From: DASUPK01 sp963804595
Lineage (GTDB): Bacteria; Actinomycetota; Thermoleophilia; Solirubrobacterales; 70-9
Assembly: GCA_963804595.1 (NCBI GenBank)
Contig: CAWDQZ010000001.1
Location: 1-64,000, forward strand
Direction of reading: 5' to 3'
Length of the DNA: 64,000 nucleotides
Position 1 is the first letter of the stretch. Every line of letters starts with the position of its first letter. A program made the translations under genes and the position numbers. The notes under the pieces were generated by a model. That model was not told the origin of the DNA. It saw only the letters and a list, made by a program, of their open reading frames with translations, and did not search any database. This document shows, piece after piece, positions 8,300-16,177 of this stretch.

Positions 8300-9126
8300 A
8301 TTCCCGAGCCGGTCGTCGTGCTGGCCCCACCCGAGCCGGCCTTGTCGTCCCCAAGTACCACTGCGACCGGATCCCCCTCGGCCGCCACGCGAACCTCGTT
8401 GTCCATCGGCTGCTGCTTGGGGATGCCGACTATCTCCGAGATCACACCCGCGCACTGTTTCCCGGTCTGTGGGTCGTACATGACCACGCTGGTGCTGAAC
8501 GGCGAGTCGGTATTGCCGACCGGGGTCGTCTTGTAGCCCTTCTGCTTGAGTGGTCCGGCGAAGGTCGCCGCGAGCCCGGGGGTAGGCGTCCCATTGAGCA
8601 CGGCGACCCTGGTCTGGCCCGGCGGGCAGGGGCCCTTGTCGTTGCCGGCGGCGGTCGTGCTCGACTCAGAGCCGCCGTTGATGATCTTGGTGACGCCGAA
8701 GGCGACTCCCGCCAGCACGATCAACCCAATCAGGACGATCGCCGTGATCGACTTCCAGTCCGAAAGCCAGGCGGGCCGCTCGCGGCCGTTCGACGGGCGC
8801 CCCCGGCGCTGCTCGAAGCGCCTGCGCCGCTCCGCCGCCTGGCGGGCGAGCTCGGCTCTGCGGAAGGCCTCCGCCTCGTTCGGAGCGGTCGCCGCCGCGG
8901 CGGCCGCGGCCTCCTCGGGCTTGCTGGCCGCCACTGCGGTCGCGGCTCGCTCAGCCGGCGTGACGGTCTCACCGTCCTCGGAGTCCCCCTCGACCAGGAA
9001 GCTGGCGTTCTCACGCAGGCGGCGAATGTCGCGCGCCTGGGCGAAATAGAGCAGCGCCACAAGGGCCAGCCCCAGGAATGAGGCGAGGCCCGCGATGGCG
9101 CCGACGTCCTTGAGAAGGCTGCTCAT
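8296..9126 (-). CDS. LytR C-terminal (LytR_C) domain membrane protein
   Basis: 276 residues. An N-terminal hydrophobic helix (about 9-27) is followed by an Ala/Glu/Arg-rich cytoplasmic linker (about 45-110), a second helix (about 116-138, ITAIVLIGLIVLAGVAFGV), then an exported LytR_C domain starting TRVAVLNGTPTPGLA and ending near residue 260. LytR_C domains accompany LytR-CpsA-Psr glycopolymer transferases, but the catalytic LCP domain is absent here. It is first in a coupled operon with the FlgD-like, polymerase-like and flippase genes, suggesting an accessory role in attaching or handling surface polymer. The last residues are Gly/Ser/Thr-rich. Confidence 0.8.
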   Translation of the reverse strand: MSSLLKDVGAIAGLASFLGLALVALLYFAQARDIRRLRENASFLVEGDSEDGETVTPAERAATAVAASKPEEAAAAAAATAPNEAEAFRRAELARQAAERRRRFEQRRGRPSNGRERPAWLSDWKSITAIVLIGLIVLAGVAFGVTKIINGGSESSTTAAGNDKGPCPPGQTRVAVLNGTPTPGLAATFAGPLKQKGYKTTPVGNTDSPFSTSVVMYDPQTGKQCAGVISEIVGIPKQQPMDNEVRVAAEGDPVAVVLGDDKAGSGGASTTTGSGI

Positions 9127-9162
9127 GGCCGGGGGAGCGCAGGATGTTACGGGCCGGATCCG

Positions 9163-11058
9163 CTAGGCGGTCAGATCGTCCGCCGGCAACACGGCGGCGC
9201 GTCGCTGCGTCACCAGCTCGACGGTCTGTGCGGCGAGATCCGCCTCGTCCCCGGAGCTGACCAGCGCCTCGAGCCTGCTCAGCGTGCCGTTGACCCACTC
9301 GGGATCGAGCGGCGCCTCGCGGACCGCGCGGACGATGCGGTCGGCGGCGGTCGGCTGCGGGCGCTCGTCCGAGTTGAAGAGCTCCTCATGGAGCTTCTCG
9401 CCCGGCCGGGCGCCGACGTACTCGATCGCGATGTCGACCTCAGGCTCGTAGCCGGCGAGACGGATCATGTTGTGGGCGAGATCGACGATCTTCACGGGCT
9501 CCCCCATCTCGAGCACGAACACCTCGCCGCTGGTGCCGCCGAGGTCGCCGGAGCGGATCACCAGCTGGACGGCCTCGGGGATCGTCATGAAGTACCGGGT
9601 CATCTCGGGATCGGTCACGGTGACGGGACCACCGCGCTCGATCTGGCTGCGGAAGATCGGCACGACACTGCCGGACGAGGCGAGCACGTTGCCGAAGCGA
9701 ACCGTGACGAAACGCGTCTGGGGGTGCTTTCGCCCAGAGGCCTCGACGATCCATTCCGCCATCGCCTTGGAGGCGCCCATCACGGTCCGCGGGTTGACGG
9801 CCTTGTCGGTCGAGACGAGCACGAACCGCTGGCAGCCTGAGGCCACAGCCGTCTCGGCGGTGACACGCGTGGCGATCGCGTTGTTGCGGATCGCCTCCAG
9901 CGGGTTGGCCTCCATCAACGGGACGTGCTTGTAGGCGGCGGCGTGGAAAACGACGTCCGGCCTGAACCGCTGCATCGCCTCGAGCATCCGCTCAGGCTCT
10001 CTGCAGTCGGCGAGCACCGACTCGATCCGGGTGAAGTGCCTCTCCTCGATCATCTCGCGGTCGATGCGGAAGAGGTTGTCCTCGGCGTGATCGAGGACGA
10101 CGAGCAGCTTGGGGCGCACCCGCGCGATCTGGCGGACCAGCTCCGAGCCGATCGAGCCGCCGGCGCCCGTGACCAGCACGACCTTGTCCTCCATGTAGGC
10201 GCCGACACGGTCGAGCTCCATCTTCACCGGCTCGCGGCCCAGGACGTCCTCGACCTGGACCTCGCGGAGCTGCCGGGTGAGCTGCACACCGCCGCGCAGG
10301 AGCTCGAAGACCGTCGGCAGCGTGCGCACCGGGACGTCACGCTCCCGGCAGGCGGTGACGACGCGGCCGCGCAGCTCGCCCGGAGCGGACGGAATCGCGA
10401 TGATCACCTCGTCGGGGTGGAACTCGTCGAGGATGTCGCCGACCTCTTCGGTCGTCCCTAGGACGTTGATGCCGTGAAGCCGCATCCCGCGCTTGCGCGG
10501 GTCGTCGTCCAGGAAGCCGATCGCCTTGGAGCCCAGGTTCGGGTTGAGCTGCAGCTCCCGCGCCACCATCTGCCCGCCCGACCCGGCGCCGACGACGAGC
10601 ACTCGCCTGGCGCCGCGGACCTCGCGGCGGGCGAGACGCTCGACCAGGATCATCCGCGCGAGCAGCCTGGCCCCGCCGACCAGGAAGACGGTGAGCAGGA
10701 AGTAGGAGACGACCACCGACCGCGGGATCTGGTCGTCGAACGGCTTCAGCAGCAAGAAGGTGATCGCCAGGATCGCCGTCGAGATCGCGCAGGCGCGCAG
10801 AACGGCGATCATGTCGGGGAGGCGGAAGTAGCGCCACCACTTCTCGTACAGGCCGGAGACGTAGAAGATGATCAGCTGGCCGAGCACCACGAAGCCGATC
10901 GAATTGGCCAGCATGTGGTCGTAGCGCTCGGGGATCCCGCCCGAGGCATCGAGGAACCGCAACCTGAAGGCCAGGTAGTAGGCAATCGCCACGAGGACTG
11001 CGTCGGCGGCGATCTGGATCAGTCTGTGACGCCAGACGGGGTACTTGAGCCGGTCCAC
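9163..11058 (-). CDS. Membrane-anchored NDP-sugar 4,6-dehydratase/epimerase (WbpM/CapD/FlaA1-like)
   Basis: 631 residues. Four N-terminal transmembrane helices (about 12-115) are followed by a CoA-binding-like Rossmann region (GAGSGGQMVARELQ, about 150) and a C-terminal SDR domain beginning VLVTGAGGSIGSELVRQ near residue 295. The active site is the WbpM type: STDKAVNPRTVMGASKAMAE, with Met in place of the usual Tyr of YxxxK. This family makes UDP-4-keto-6-deoxy sugars such as precursors of QuiNAc, FucNAc or bacillosamine, a usual first step for surface glycans. The GTG start lies nine bases after a TAGACT -10 box. Confidence 0.9.
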   Translation of the reverse strand: MDRLKYPVWRHRLIQIAADAVLVAIAYYLAFRLRFLDASGGIPERYDHMLANSIGFVVLGQLIIFYVSGLYEKWWRYFRLPDMIAVLRACAISTAILAITFLLLKPFDDQIPRSVVVSYFLLTVFLVGGARLLARMILVERLARREVRGARRVLVVGAGSGGQMVARELQLNPNLGSKAIGFLDDDPRKRGMRLHGINVLGTTEEVGDILDEFHPDEVIIAIPSAPGELRGRVVTACRERDVPVRTLPTVFELLRGGVQLTRQLREVQVEDVLGREPVKMELDRVGAYMEDKVVLVTGAGGSIGSELVRQIARVRPKLLVVLDHAEDNLFRIDREMIEERHFTRIESVLADCREPERMLEAMQRFRPDVVFHAAAYKHVPLMEANPLEAIRNNAIATRVTAETAVASGCQRFVLVSTDKAVNPRTVMGASKAMAEWIVEASGRKHPQTRFVTVRFGNVLASSGSVVPIFRSQIERGGPVTVTDPEMTRYFMTIPEAVQLVIRSGDLGGTSGEVFVLEMGEPVKIVDLAHNMIRLAGYEPEVDIAIEYVGARPGEKLHEELFNSDERPQPTAADRIVRAVREAPLDPEWVNGTLSRLEALVSSGDEADLAAQTVELVTQRRAAVLPADDLTA

Positions 11059-11067
11059 GCCGAGGCG

Positions 11068-11073
11068 AGTCTA
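11068..11073 (-). promoter_or_regulatory. -10 box of the NDP-sugar dehydratase gene
   Basis: TAGACT on the minus strand, nine bases before the GTG at 11058. The spacing implies a leaderless or nearly leaderless transcript. No convincing -35 hexamer is visible. Confidence 0.5.
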
Positions 11074-11153
11074 GTGGCCCCTCCCTCGAGATTGGGCAGC
11101 GCGCCGTTCAGCGGATTCCGGGATTGCGCGGACCGCGCCCCGGTGACAGCCCC

Positions 11154-11159
11154 TACCAT
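11154..11159 (+). promoter_or_regulatory. -10 box of the DedA gene
   Basis: TACCAT, nine bases before the GTG at 11169. No Shine-Dalgarno sequence is present, consistent with a leaderless mRNA. Confidence 0.4.
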
Positions 11160-11168
11160 GCCGCCCCT

Positions 11169-11840
11169 GTGGTGGGCCTCGAACTCCCCTTCGTGACCGC
11201 GGCGGTGACCGACAAGCTCGTCGAGTTCGCCACGAACGTCATCGGCGACCTCGGCTACGCGGGCGTCTTCGTGCTGATGACCCTCGAGAGCGCGCTGATC
11301 CCGATCCCGAGCGAGGCGACGATGCTGTTCGCGGGCTTCAAGGTCGATGACGGGACCCTGACTCTGTTCGGGATCGTTGCCGCCGGTGTTCTCGGCAACC
11401 TGGTGGGCTCATGGATCGCCTATGCGATCGGCTACTACGGTCGCTTGGAGCTGGTGGAGCGGCACCGGATCTTCCACGCGAACCGGCGCTACCTCGACTG
11501 GGCCGACGACTGGTTCAACCGTCACGGCGACGCCACGGTCTTCTTCTCGCGCATGGTGCCGGTGATCCGGACCTTCATCTCCCTGCCCGCGGGCGTGGCG
11601 CGCATGCCCTTCTGGCGATTCAGCGTCCTCACCCTGCTCGGCTGCATCCCCTGGGTCTTCGCGCTCGGCTTCCTCGGCAAGCTGGCTGGGAGCAAGTGGG
11701 ATGACTGGAAGGACAGGCTGCACTACCTCGACTACCTGGTCCTCGCCGCGATCGTGGCGCTGATCGTCTACGCGATCTGGAAACGCAGGCGCAACCGCGC
11801 CCGGTCCGCGGCGGACGCCGAGGAGCAACCCGCTTCGTGA
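11169..11840 (+). CDS. DedA family membrane protein
   Basis: 223 residues. DedA proteins are polytopic membrane proteins, several of which flip undecaprenyl phosphate or phospholipid. LESALIPIPSEATMLFAGF is the conserved first re-entrant segment with acidic residues; FFSRMVPVIRTFISLPAGVA carries the essential arginines. About five hydrophobic segments are present, with a basic C-terminal tail. I chose GTG at 11169 (or 11172) by its distance from the -10 box; GTG at 11193 is also possible. It runs directly into uppP with a GTGA overlap, which fits a joint role in undecaprenyl carrier recycling (inference). Confidence 0.87.
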   Translation: MVGLELPFVTAAVTDKLVEFATNVIGDLGYAGVFVLMTLESALIPIPSEATMLFAGFKVDDGTLTLFGIVAAGVLGNLVGSWIAYAIGYYGRLELVERHRIFHANRRYLDWADDWFNRHGDATVFFSRMVPVIRTFISLPAGVARMPFWRFSVLTLLGCIPWVFALGFLGKLAGSKWDDWKDRLHYLDYLVLAAIVALIVYAIWKRRRNRARSAADAEEQPAS

Positions 11841-12769
11841 GACCGTCGAGGGCGATCGTCCTCGGCGCGGTCCAGGGACCGACCGAGCTTCTCCCGGTCT
11901 CGAGTTCCGCCCACCTCACCCTCGTTCCGTGGTTCCTCGGCTGGCGCCGCGAGGACGGCGACGCCGAGATCGAGAAGACCTTCGGCGTGGCCCTGCACGC
12001 CGGCGCCGCGGCCGCCCTGCTCGTCGGCCAGCGACAGGTCATCCTCGAGGAGCTCCGCTCCTTCGACACCCGCAGGGCGGCCGTTCTCGGTCTCTCGTTC
12101 CTGCCACCCGCCCTCTTCGGAGTCCTCTTCGAGCGAATCATCGAGCGCCGTCTCGGCGGACCCATGCCGACCGCCGCGGGCCTCTTGGCGGGAGCCGGGG
12201 CGATGGTCGCCGCCGACCGCACGCCGCAGGAACGGGATCGCGGCCGGGCCACGCCCGCCGATGGGCTGGCGCTCGGCTTCGCCCAGGCGGCCGCGCTCGC
12301 GCCGGGGATCTCGCGCAACGGCGCCACACTCAGCGTCGCCCGTTGGCGCGGGTTCACCCGCCAGCACGCCAACATGCTCTCCCGGACCGTCGCGCTGCCC
12401 GTGATCGTGGGTGCAGCGGCGCTCAAGGCCGCGCGGCTGAGACGACGCGGGCTGCCCCCCGGTCAGGGAGCGGCCTTCGCGGCCGGGACCGCCGCATCGT
12501 TCGCGTCGACGCTGGCCTCCCAGGCGCTGATCCGAGTCGTCGAACGGGACAGCGCACTCTGGCCATACGCGGCCTATCGCGCCGGCCTCGCCGGGGTCGT
12601 CCTTGGCAGGCTCTGGCTGCGGTCTCAGAAGCGAAGGGCCGAGGTCCGGAGGTTCGGACAGCCGGAAACCGCCGTCGAGGGCAACGGTCGCCCGGCCGAG
12701 GGGAACGGCGTTCCCGGCTGGGTGGCCGACTCCGGCGCCGCCTCCCCCTCCCGCGAGGAATCTCCGTGA
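11837..12769 (+). CDS. uppP: Undecaprenyl-diphosphatase (UppP/BacA)
   Basis: 310-residue membrane phosphatase that converts undecaprenyl diphosphate to the monophosphate carrier used for peptidoglycan and surface polymers. The two family signatures are clear: GAVQGPTELLPVSSSAHL near residue 10 (the QGxTExLPxSSSAH box with the catalytic Glu) and GISRNGATLSVARWRGF near residue 158 (the second box with the catalytic Arg). The C-terminal 45 residues are hydrophilic and not conserved in the family. The GTG start overlaps the DedA stop, and its own stop overlaps purM (GTGA). Confidence 0.93.
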   Translation: MRPSRAIVLGAVQGPTELLPVSSSAHLTLVPWFLGWRREDGDAEIEKTFGVALHAGAAAALLVGQRQVILEELRSFDTRRAAVLGLSFLPPALFGVLFERIIERRLGGPMPTAAGLLAGAGAMVAADRTPQERDRGRATPADGLALGFAQAAALAPGISRNGATLSVARWRGFTRQHANMLSRTVALPVIVGAAALKAARLRRRGLPPGQGAAFAAGTAASFASTLASQALIRVVERDSALWPYAAYRAGLAGVVLGRLWLRSQKRRAEVRRFGQPETAVEGNGRPAEGNGVPGWVADSGAASPSREESP

Positions 12770-13764
12770 CCGAGGACGCGTACGCGAGGGCCGGCGTCAG
12801 CCAGGGGGATGCGGACGCAGCCGTCGCGGCCCTCGTCACGGCGCTGTCGTCGGCGGCACCCTCGGACAGCCGCCAGGTGCTCCCCAGCGGCCATTACGCG
12901 AACGTGGTCCGCCTCGACGAGGGGACCGGCATCGCCCTCGGCACTGACGGGGTCGGAACCAAGCTCGTGGTCGCAGAGCAGCTGGGCCGCTGGGACACCG
13001 TCGGCATCGACTGCGTCGCGATGAACGTGAACGACGTCGTCTGTGTCGGCGCCGTTCCGCTCGCGATGGTCGACTACCTGGCCGTCGACCGAGCCGACCC
13101 GGCGGTCGCCGCCGCGATCGGGGCCGGGCTGGGCCGCGGAGCCGAGCTCGCCGGGATCGAGATCGTCGGCGGCGAGCTGGCCCAGCTCGGCGAGCTCATC
13201 AAGGGCCTCGACCTGGCGGGAGCGTGCTTCGGCGTCGTTGCTTTGGATTCCCTGGTGACGGGCGCCTCGATCGAGCCCGGCGACCCGGTGATCGGTCTGC
13301 CCTCATCCGGTCTCCATTCCAACGGCTACACGCTCGCGCGGTCGGCACTCGAGAGCATCCCGATGGACGACGAGCGCCTCGGCCGACCGCTCGGCGACGT
13401 CCTGTTGGAACCAACCGAGATCTACGTCAAGCCGGTTGTCGAGCTGCTCCGCTCGGAGGTCGACGTCCGTGGCCTCGCGCACATCACCTCCGGCGGATTG
13501 GACAACCTCCTTCGTCTCGAAGCCGACGTCGGCTACGAGATAGACGACCCGTTGCCTGTCCCGGAGATCTTCCGCCTGATCCAGGAGCTCGCTGGGGTAC
13601 CCGACGACGAGATGCACGAGGTCTTCAACATGGGCTGCGGTTTCTGCGTGGTCGTGGCAGACGCCGACGAGAATGCTGCTCTTGAGCGGCTGCGCGCCCA
13701 CTACCACGGTGCCAGGGCCATCGGCCGCGCCACCCGGGACCCAGGGCGGGTCGTCCGGCGCTAG
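12766..13764 (+). CDS. purM: Phosphoribosylformylglycinamidine cyclo-ligase (AIR synthase)
   Basis: 332 residues, normal for PurM. Catalyses ATP-dependent closure of FGAM to aminoimidazole ribonucleotide in de novo purine synthesis. Recognised by GTDGVGTKLVVAEQLGRWD, CVAMNVNDVVCVGAVPLAMVD and GLPSSGLHSNGYTLAR, with HITSGGLDNLLR in the C-terminal domain. I chose the GTG at 12766 (GTGA overlap with uppP) because MTEDAYARAGV is the conserved start; the frame stays open far upstream but only by composition. It ends tail-to-tail with the DsbA-like gene, four bases overlapping. Its coupling to uppP is not functionally obvious. Confidence 0.95.
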   Translation: MTEDAYARAGVSQGDADAAVAALVTALSSAAPSDSRQVLPSGHYANVVRLDEGTGIALGTDGVGTKLVVAEQLGRWDTVGIDCVAMNVNDVVCVGAVPLAMVDYLAVDRADPAVAAAIGAGLGRGAELAGIEIVGGELAQLGELIKGLDLAGACFGVVALDSLVTGASIEPGDPVIGLPSSGLHSNGYTLARSALESIPMDDERLGRPLGDVLLEPTEIYVKPVVELLRSEVDVRGLAHITSGGLDNLLRLEADVGYEIDDPLPVPEIFRLIQELAGVPDDEMHEVFNMGCGFCVVVADADENAALERLRAHYHGARAIGRATRDPGRVVRR

Positions 13765-14612
13765 GCCGCCTCCCAGACGGTCCCGGTCAGAGCCGAGCCC
13801 GGCTTCAGCTTCCAGTCCCGCGCCAGCGCCCAGAGCTCGGCCTCGAGCACGGGCTGCGGCCTCTGCGCCAGGATCTCGAGCTCCCTGCTGGCGCAGCGCC
13901 CGAAGCGCTTGATCGCATCCAGTGGCTCGAGTGCGCCCTCGTTGACGAGCTTCGCCCCCGCCGCCAGAGCCGCTGCGCGCATCTTCTCGGGGTCCACGGC
14001 ATCGGACCCCCAGACGCCGTGACGGCTGCCGCTCTCCGCGACGATCACCGCCGACGGGAAGCTGATCCGCTCCCTGCCCTTGCTGCTCCGGTGAATCGCG
14101 TCGGCGTCGCGCGCCTCCTGGGGCGGAGCGCGGACCTCCTCCAGGTCAGCCCCGAAGGCCTCGGTGATCGCATGTGAGCGCAGGTCCACCTCGAACCGGG
14201 CCCGGTCGATCCCGGACCGGCCCGCCGCGTCGATCAGCGCGTCGGCGTGATCGAGCTTCCGCCGATCGAACATGATCCCCTCGCGCAGGGTCCGGAGGTA
14301 CCGGTACCCGGCTTGCCAACCCTGCTCCTCGGCCGCCTTGACGGCCTGGCAGGCCGGATAGGTCGAGCTCAGCGGATTCTGGGTCCAGATCCTCGGGTCG
14401 CATGGCATCCCGCCCGCGGCCGCGTCCTCCAGCCATTGCCCGACCACTTCGAGGAGGTTGGCGTGCTCGTAGCTCCGGGCCAGACCACCCATCACCCAGA
14501 CGAACTCGAGCTCTCCCTCGAACTCCCAGATCAGCCGCCTGATGGCGGGCTCGGCCGCCCAGGACCAGGGACAGGCGGGGTCGGTGTAGAAGCGAACCTG
14601 GACAGTCATCAT
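13761..14612 (-). CDS. DsbA/FrnE-family thioredoxin-fold protein with CPWS site
   Basis: 283 residues with a thioredoxin fold plus helical insertion, as in FrnE and SpxH-like proteins. The active-site position reads TDPACPWSWA (Cys near residue 14): Cys-Pro-Trp-Ser, with no second Cys, so it cannot be a classical dithiol oxidoreductase. Later regions TYPACQAVKAAEEQG and LDHADALIDAAG match the helical part of the family. Possible roles are an adaptor, a glutathione-type transferase or a monothiol isomerase; the partner is unknown. Start is ATG at 14612 or the adjacent ATG at 14609. It converges on purM. Confidence 0.8.
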   Translation of the reverse strand: MMTVQVRFYTDPACPWSWAAEPAIRRLIWEFEGELEFVWVMGGLARSYEHANLLEVVGQWLEDAAAGGMPCDPRIWTQNPLSSTYPACQAVKAAEEQGWQAGYRYLRTLREGIMFDRRKLDHADALIDAAGRSGIDRARFEVDLRSHAITEAFGADLEEVRAPPQEARDADAIHRSSKGRERISFPSAVIVAESGSRHGVWGSDAVDPEKMRAAALAAGAKLVNEGALEPLDAIKRFGRCASRELEILAQRPQPVLEAELWALARDWKLKPGSALTGTVWEAA

Positions 14613-14663
14613 TCCGGTAGGGCGCTCGCAACGGCGGCACCGTCGCGGGCGAAAATACAGCCG

Positions 14664-14693
14664 ATGGACTCATCAACGCTTTGGAACGCTTGA
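14664..14693 (+). other. Possible nine-codon leader ORF ahead of the kinase
   Basis: ATG at 14664 opens a nine-residue frame, MDSSTLWNA, whose TGA at 14691 overlaps a TTG start of the kinase (TTGA). An AT-rich stretch (AAAATACAG) just upstream could be its -10 region. It could couple translation into the kinase or simply be chance. Confidence 0.3.
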
Positions 14694-16177
14694 GCTCAAC
14701 AGTGCTCTCGGGCCGCTACCGGCTCGAATCGAAGCTGGGCTCGGGCGGGATGTCGACCGTCTACCTCGCGATGGACGAGGTCCTCGATCGGCCGGTCGCC
14801 ATCAAGCTGCTCCACCGCGAGATCTCCGAGGAGGCGGATCAGCTCGAGCGCTTCCGCCGCGAGGCGAGGGCCGCCGCCCGCCTCTCCCACCCGAACCTGG
14901 TCGGCGTGATCGACGCCGGCGAGGACGACGGGCGCCCCTACATCGTCTTCGAGTACATCGAGGGGCGCACGCTGAAGCGGCGCATGCAGGAGGAGGGGCG
15001 GCTGCCGGTGGACGAGGCGGTGGCGTACGCGATCGAGATCGGACGCGGGCTGATCGCGGCCCACGCCCGCAAGCTCGTCCACCGTGACGTCAAGCCTCAG
15101 AACGTCCTGATCGACCCCGACGGACGGGCAAAGGTCACCGACTTCGGGATCGCGCGCTCTCTCGAGCAGAAGGGGATGACCGCGACCGGCAGGGTGCTCG
15201 GCACGACCGACTACGTCTCTCCGGAGCAGGCGATGGGCGAGGACGTCGACGAGCGCTCCGACGTTTACTCCCTCGGCGTGGTCCTCTACGAGATGCTCAC
15301 CGGCGACGTTCCCTTCCAGGCGGAGACCCAGGTGGGGGTGGCGATGAAGCACGTCAACGAGCCGATGCCCGACGTCCAGGCCAAGCGGCCCGAGGTCTCG
15401 GCCGCGGTGGCGGCGGTCGTCGACCGGGCGACCACCAAGGACCCGAGGGACCGCTACAGCACCGTCGCGGAGATGGTCCGCGACCTCGAGCAGACGCTCG
15501 AGGTCGAGGCCGCGCGCCACGGGGGCACCAGCGGCGAGGCGACGAGTGTGCTCGACTCCGTGCCCGTCGAGCGGCGGCGCCTCGGCGGTCGCCGGCGGAT
15601 CTCCGGCCCGGGCATCGCGCTCGCCGTGGTCATCATCGCGCTGGCCGGCGCGGCCGTGATCTTCGCCACCAGGCTCGACCTGGGAGACGGGGGGAGCTCC
15701 AGTGGCGCCCCTGGGACGTCAGAGGTGAAGCTCTCGAATGAAGCGGCCAGCGAGTTCGATCCGGAGGGGGACCAACGGGAGACCGGCACGCAGGAGCTGG
15801 CGGTCGACGGCAACCCGACCGGGACGGCGTGGTCCAGCGAGCACTACGACTCCCCGGACTTCGGCGGCCTCAAGGACGGCGTTGGCCTGGCGATCGACGC
15901 GGGGGCGTCCGTCCCCGCGAAACAGCTGGTGATCCGCACGCTGACCCCGGGGTACGACGCCGAGATCTACGAGCTGAACGCCTCGCCCCCGAGCGAGCTG
16001 TCGGGCTGGGGCCAGCCGGTTGCCACGGTCCGCGAGGGCGGCGACACGGAGAGGTTGGCGCTGCCCGGGAAGCCGGCCAAATCCTTCCTGATCTGGATCA
16101 CGAAGCTCCCGCAGGCCAAGGACGACCCGGGCCGCTACCAGATCGAGATTTCGGACGTCCAGCTCTTCAAGAGCTAG
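14690..16177 (+). CDS. Transmembrane Ser/Thr protein kinase with discoidin-like ectodomain
   Basis: 495 residues. Hanks-type kinase domain: GSGGMSTVYLA (P-loop), VAIKLLH (Lys), HRDVKPQN (catalytic loop), DFGIARS, and a TATGR-containing activation loop before YVSPEQ. A transmembrane helix lies near residues 307-326 (GIALAVVIIALAGAAVIFAT). The exported C-terminal 150 residues contain a galactose-binding-like (discoidin-type) pattern: AVDGNPTGTAWSSEHYDSPD, LKDGVGLAI, and a closing strand YQIEISDVQLF. This resembles the ectodomain of mycobacterial MviN-type proteins and could bind a cell-wall sugar. Starts at TTG 14681 and 14690 are both possible. It converges on ddl with a four-base overlap. Confidence 0.9.
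   Translation: MSSTVLSGRYRLESKLGSGGMSTVYLAMDEVLDRPVAIKLLHREISEEADQLERFRREARAAARLSHPNLVGVIDAGEDDGRPYIVFEYIEGRTLKRRMQEEGRLPVDEAVAYAIEIGRGLIAAHARKLVHRDVKPQNVLIDPDGRAKVTDFGIARSLEQKGMTATGRVLGTTDYVSPEQAMGEDVDERSDVYSLGVVLYEMLTGDVPFQAETQVGVAMKHVNEPMPDVQAKRPEVSAAVAAVVDRATTKDPRDRYSTVAEMVRDLEQTLEVEAARHGGTSGEATSVLDSVPVERRRLGGRRRISGPGIALAVVIIALAGAAVIFATRLDLGDGGSSSGAPGTSEVKLSNEAASEFDPEGDQRETGTQELAVDGNPTGTAWSSEHYDSPDFGGLKDGVGLAIDAGASVPAKQLVIRTLTPGYDAEIYELNASPPSELSGWGQPVATVREGGDTERLALPGKPAKSFLIWITKLPQAKDDPGRYQIEISDVQLFKS

Noticed and set aside
11929..12765. Upstream extension of the purM frame to about 611 codons
   Set aside because: The extension lies wholly within uppP in another frame and is Arg/Gly-rich; purM has a GTGA start at 12766 matching the family N-terminus.
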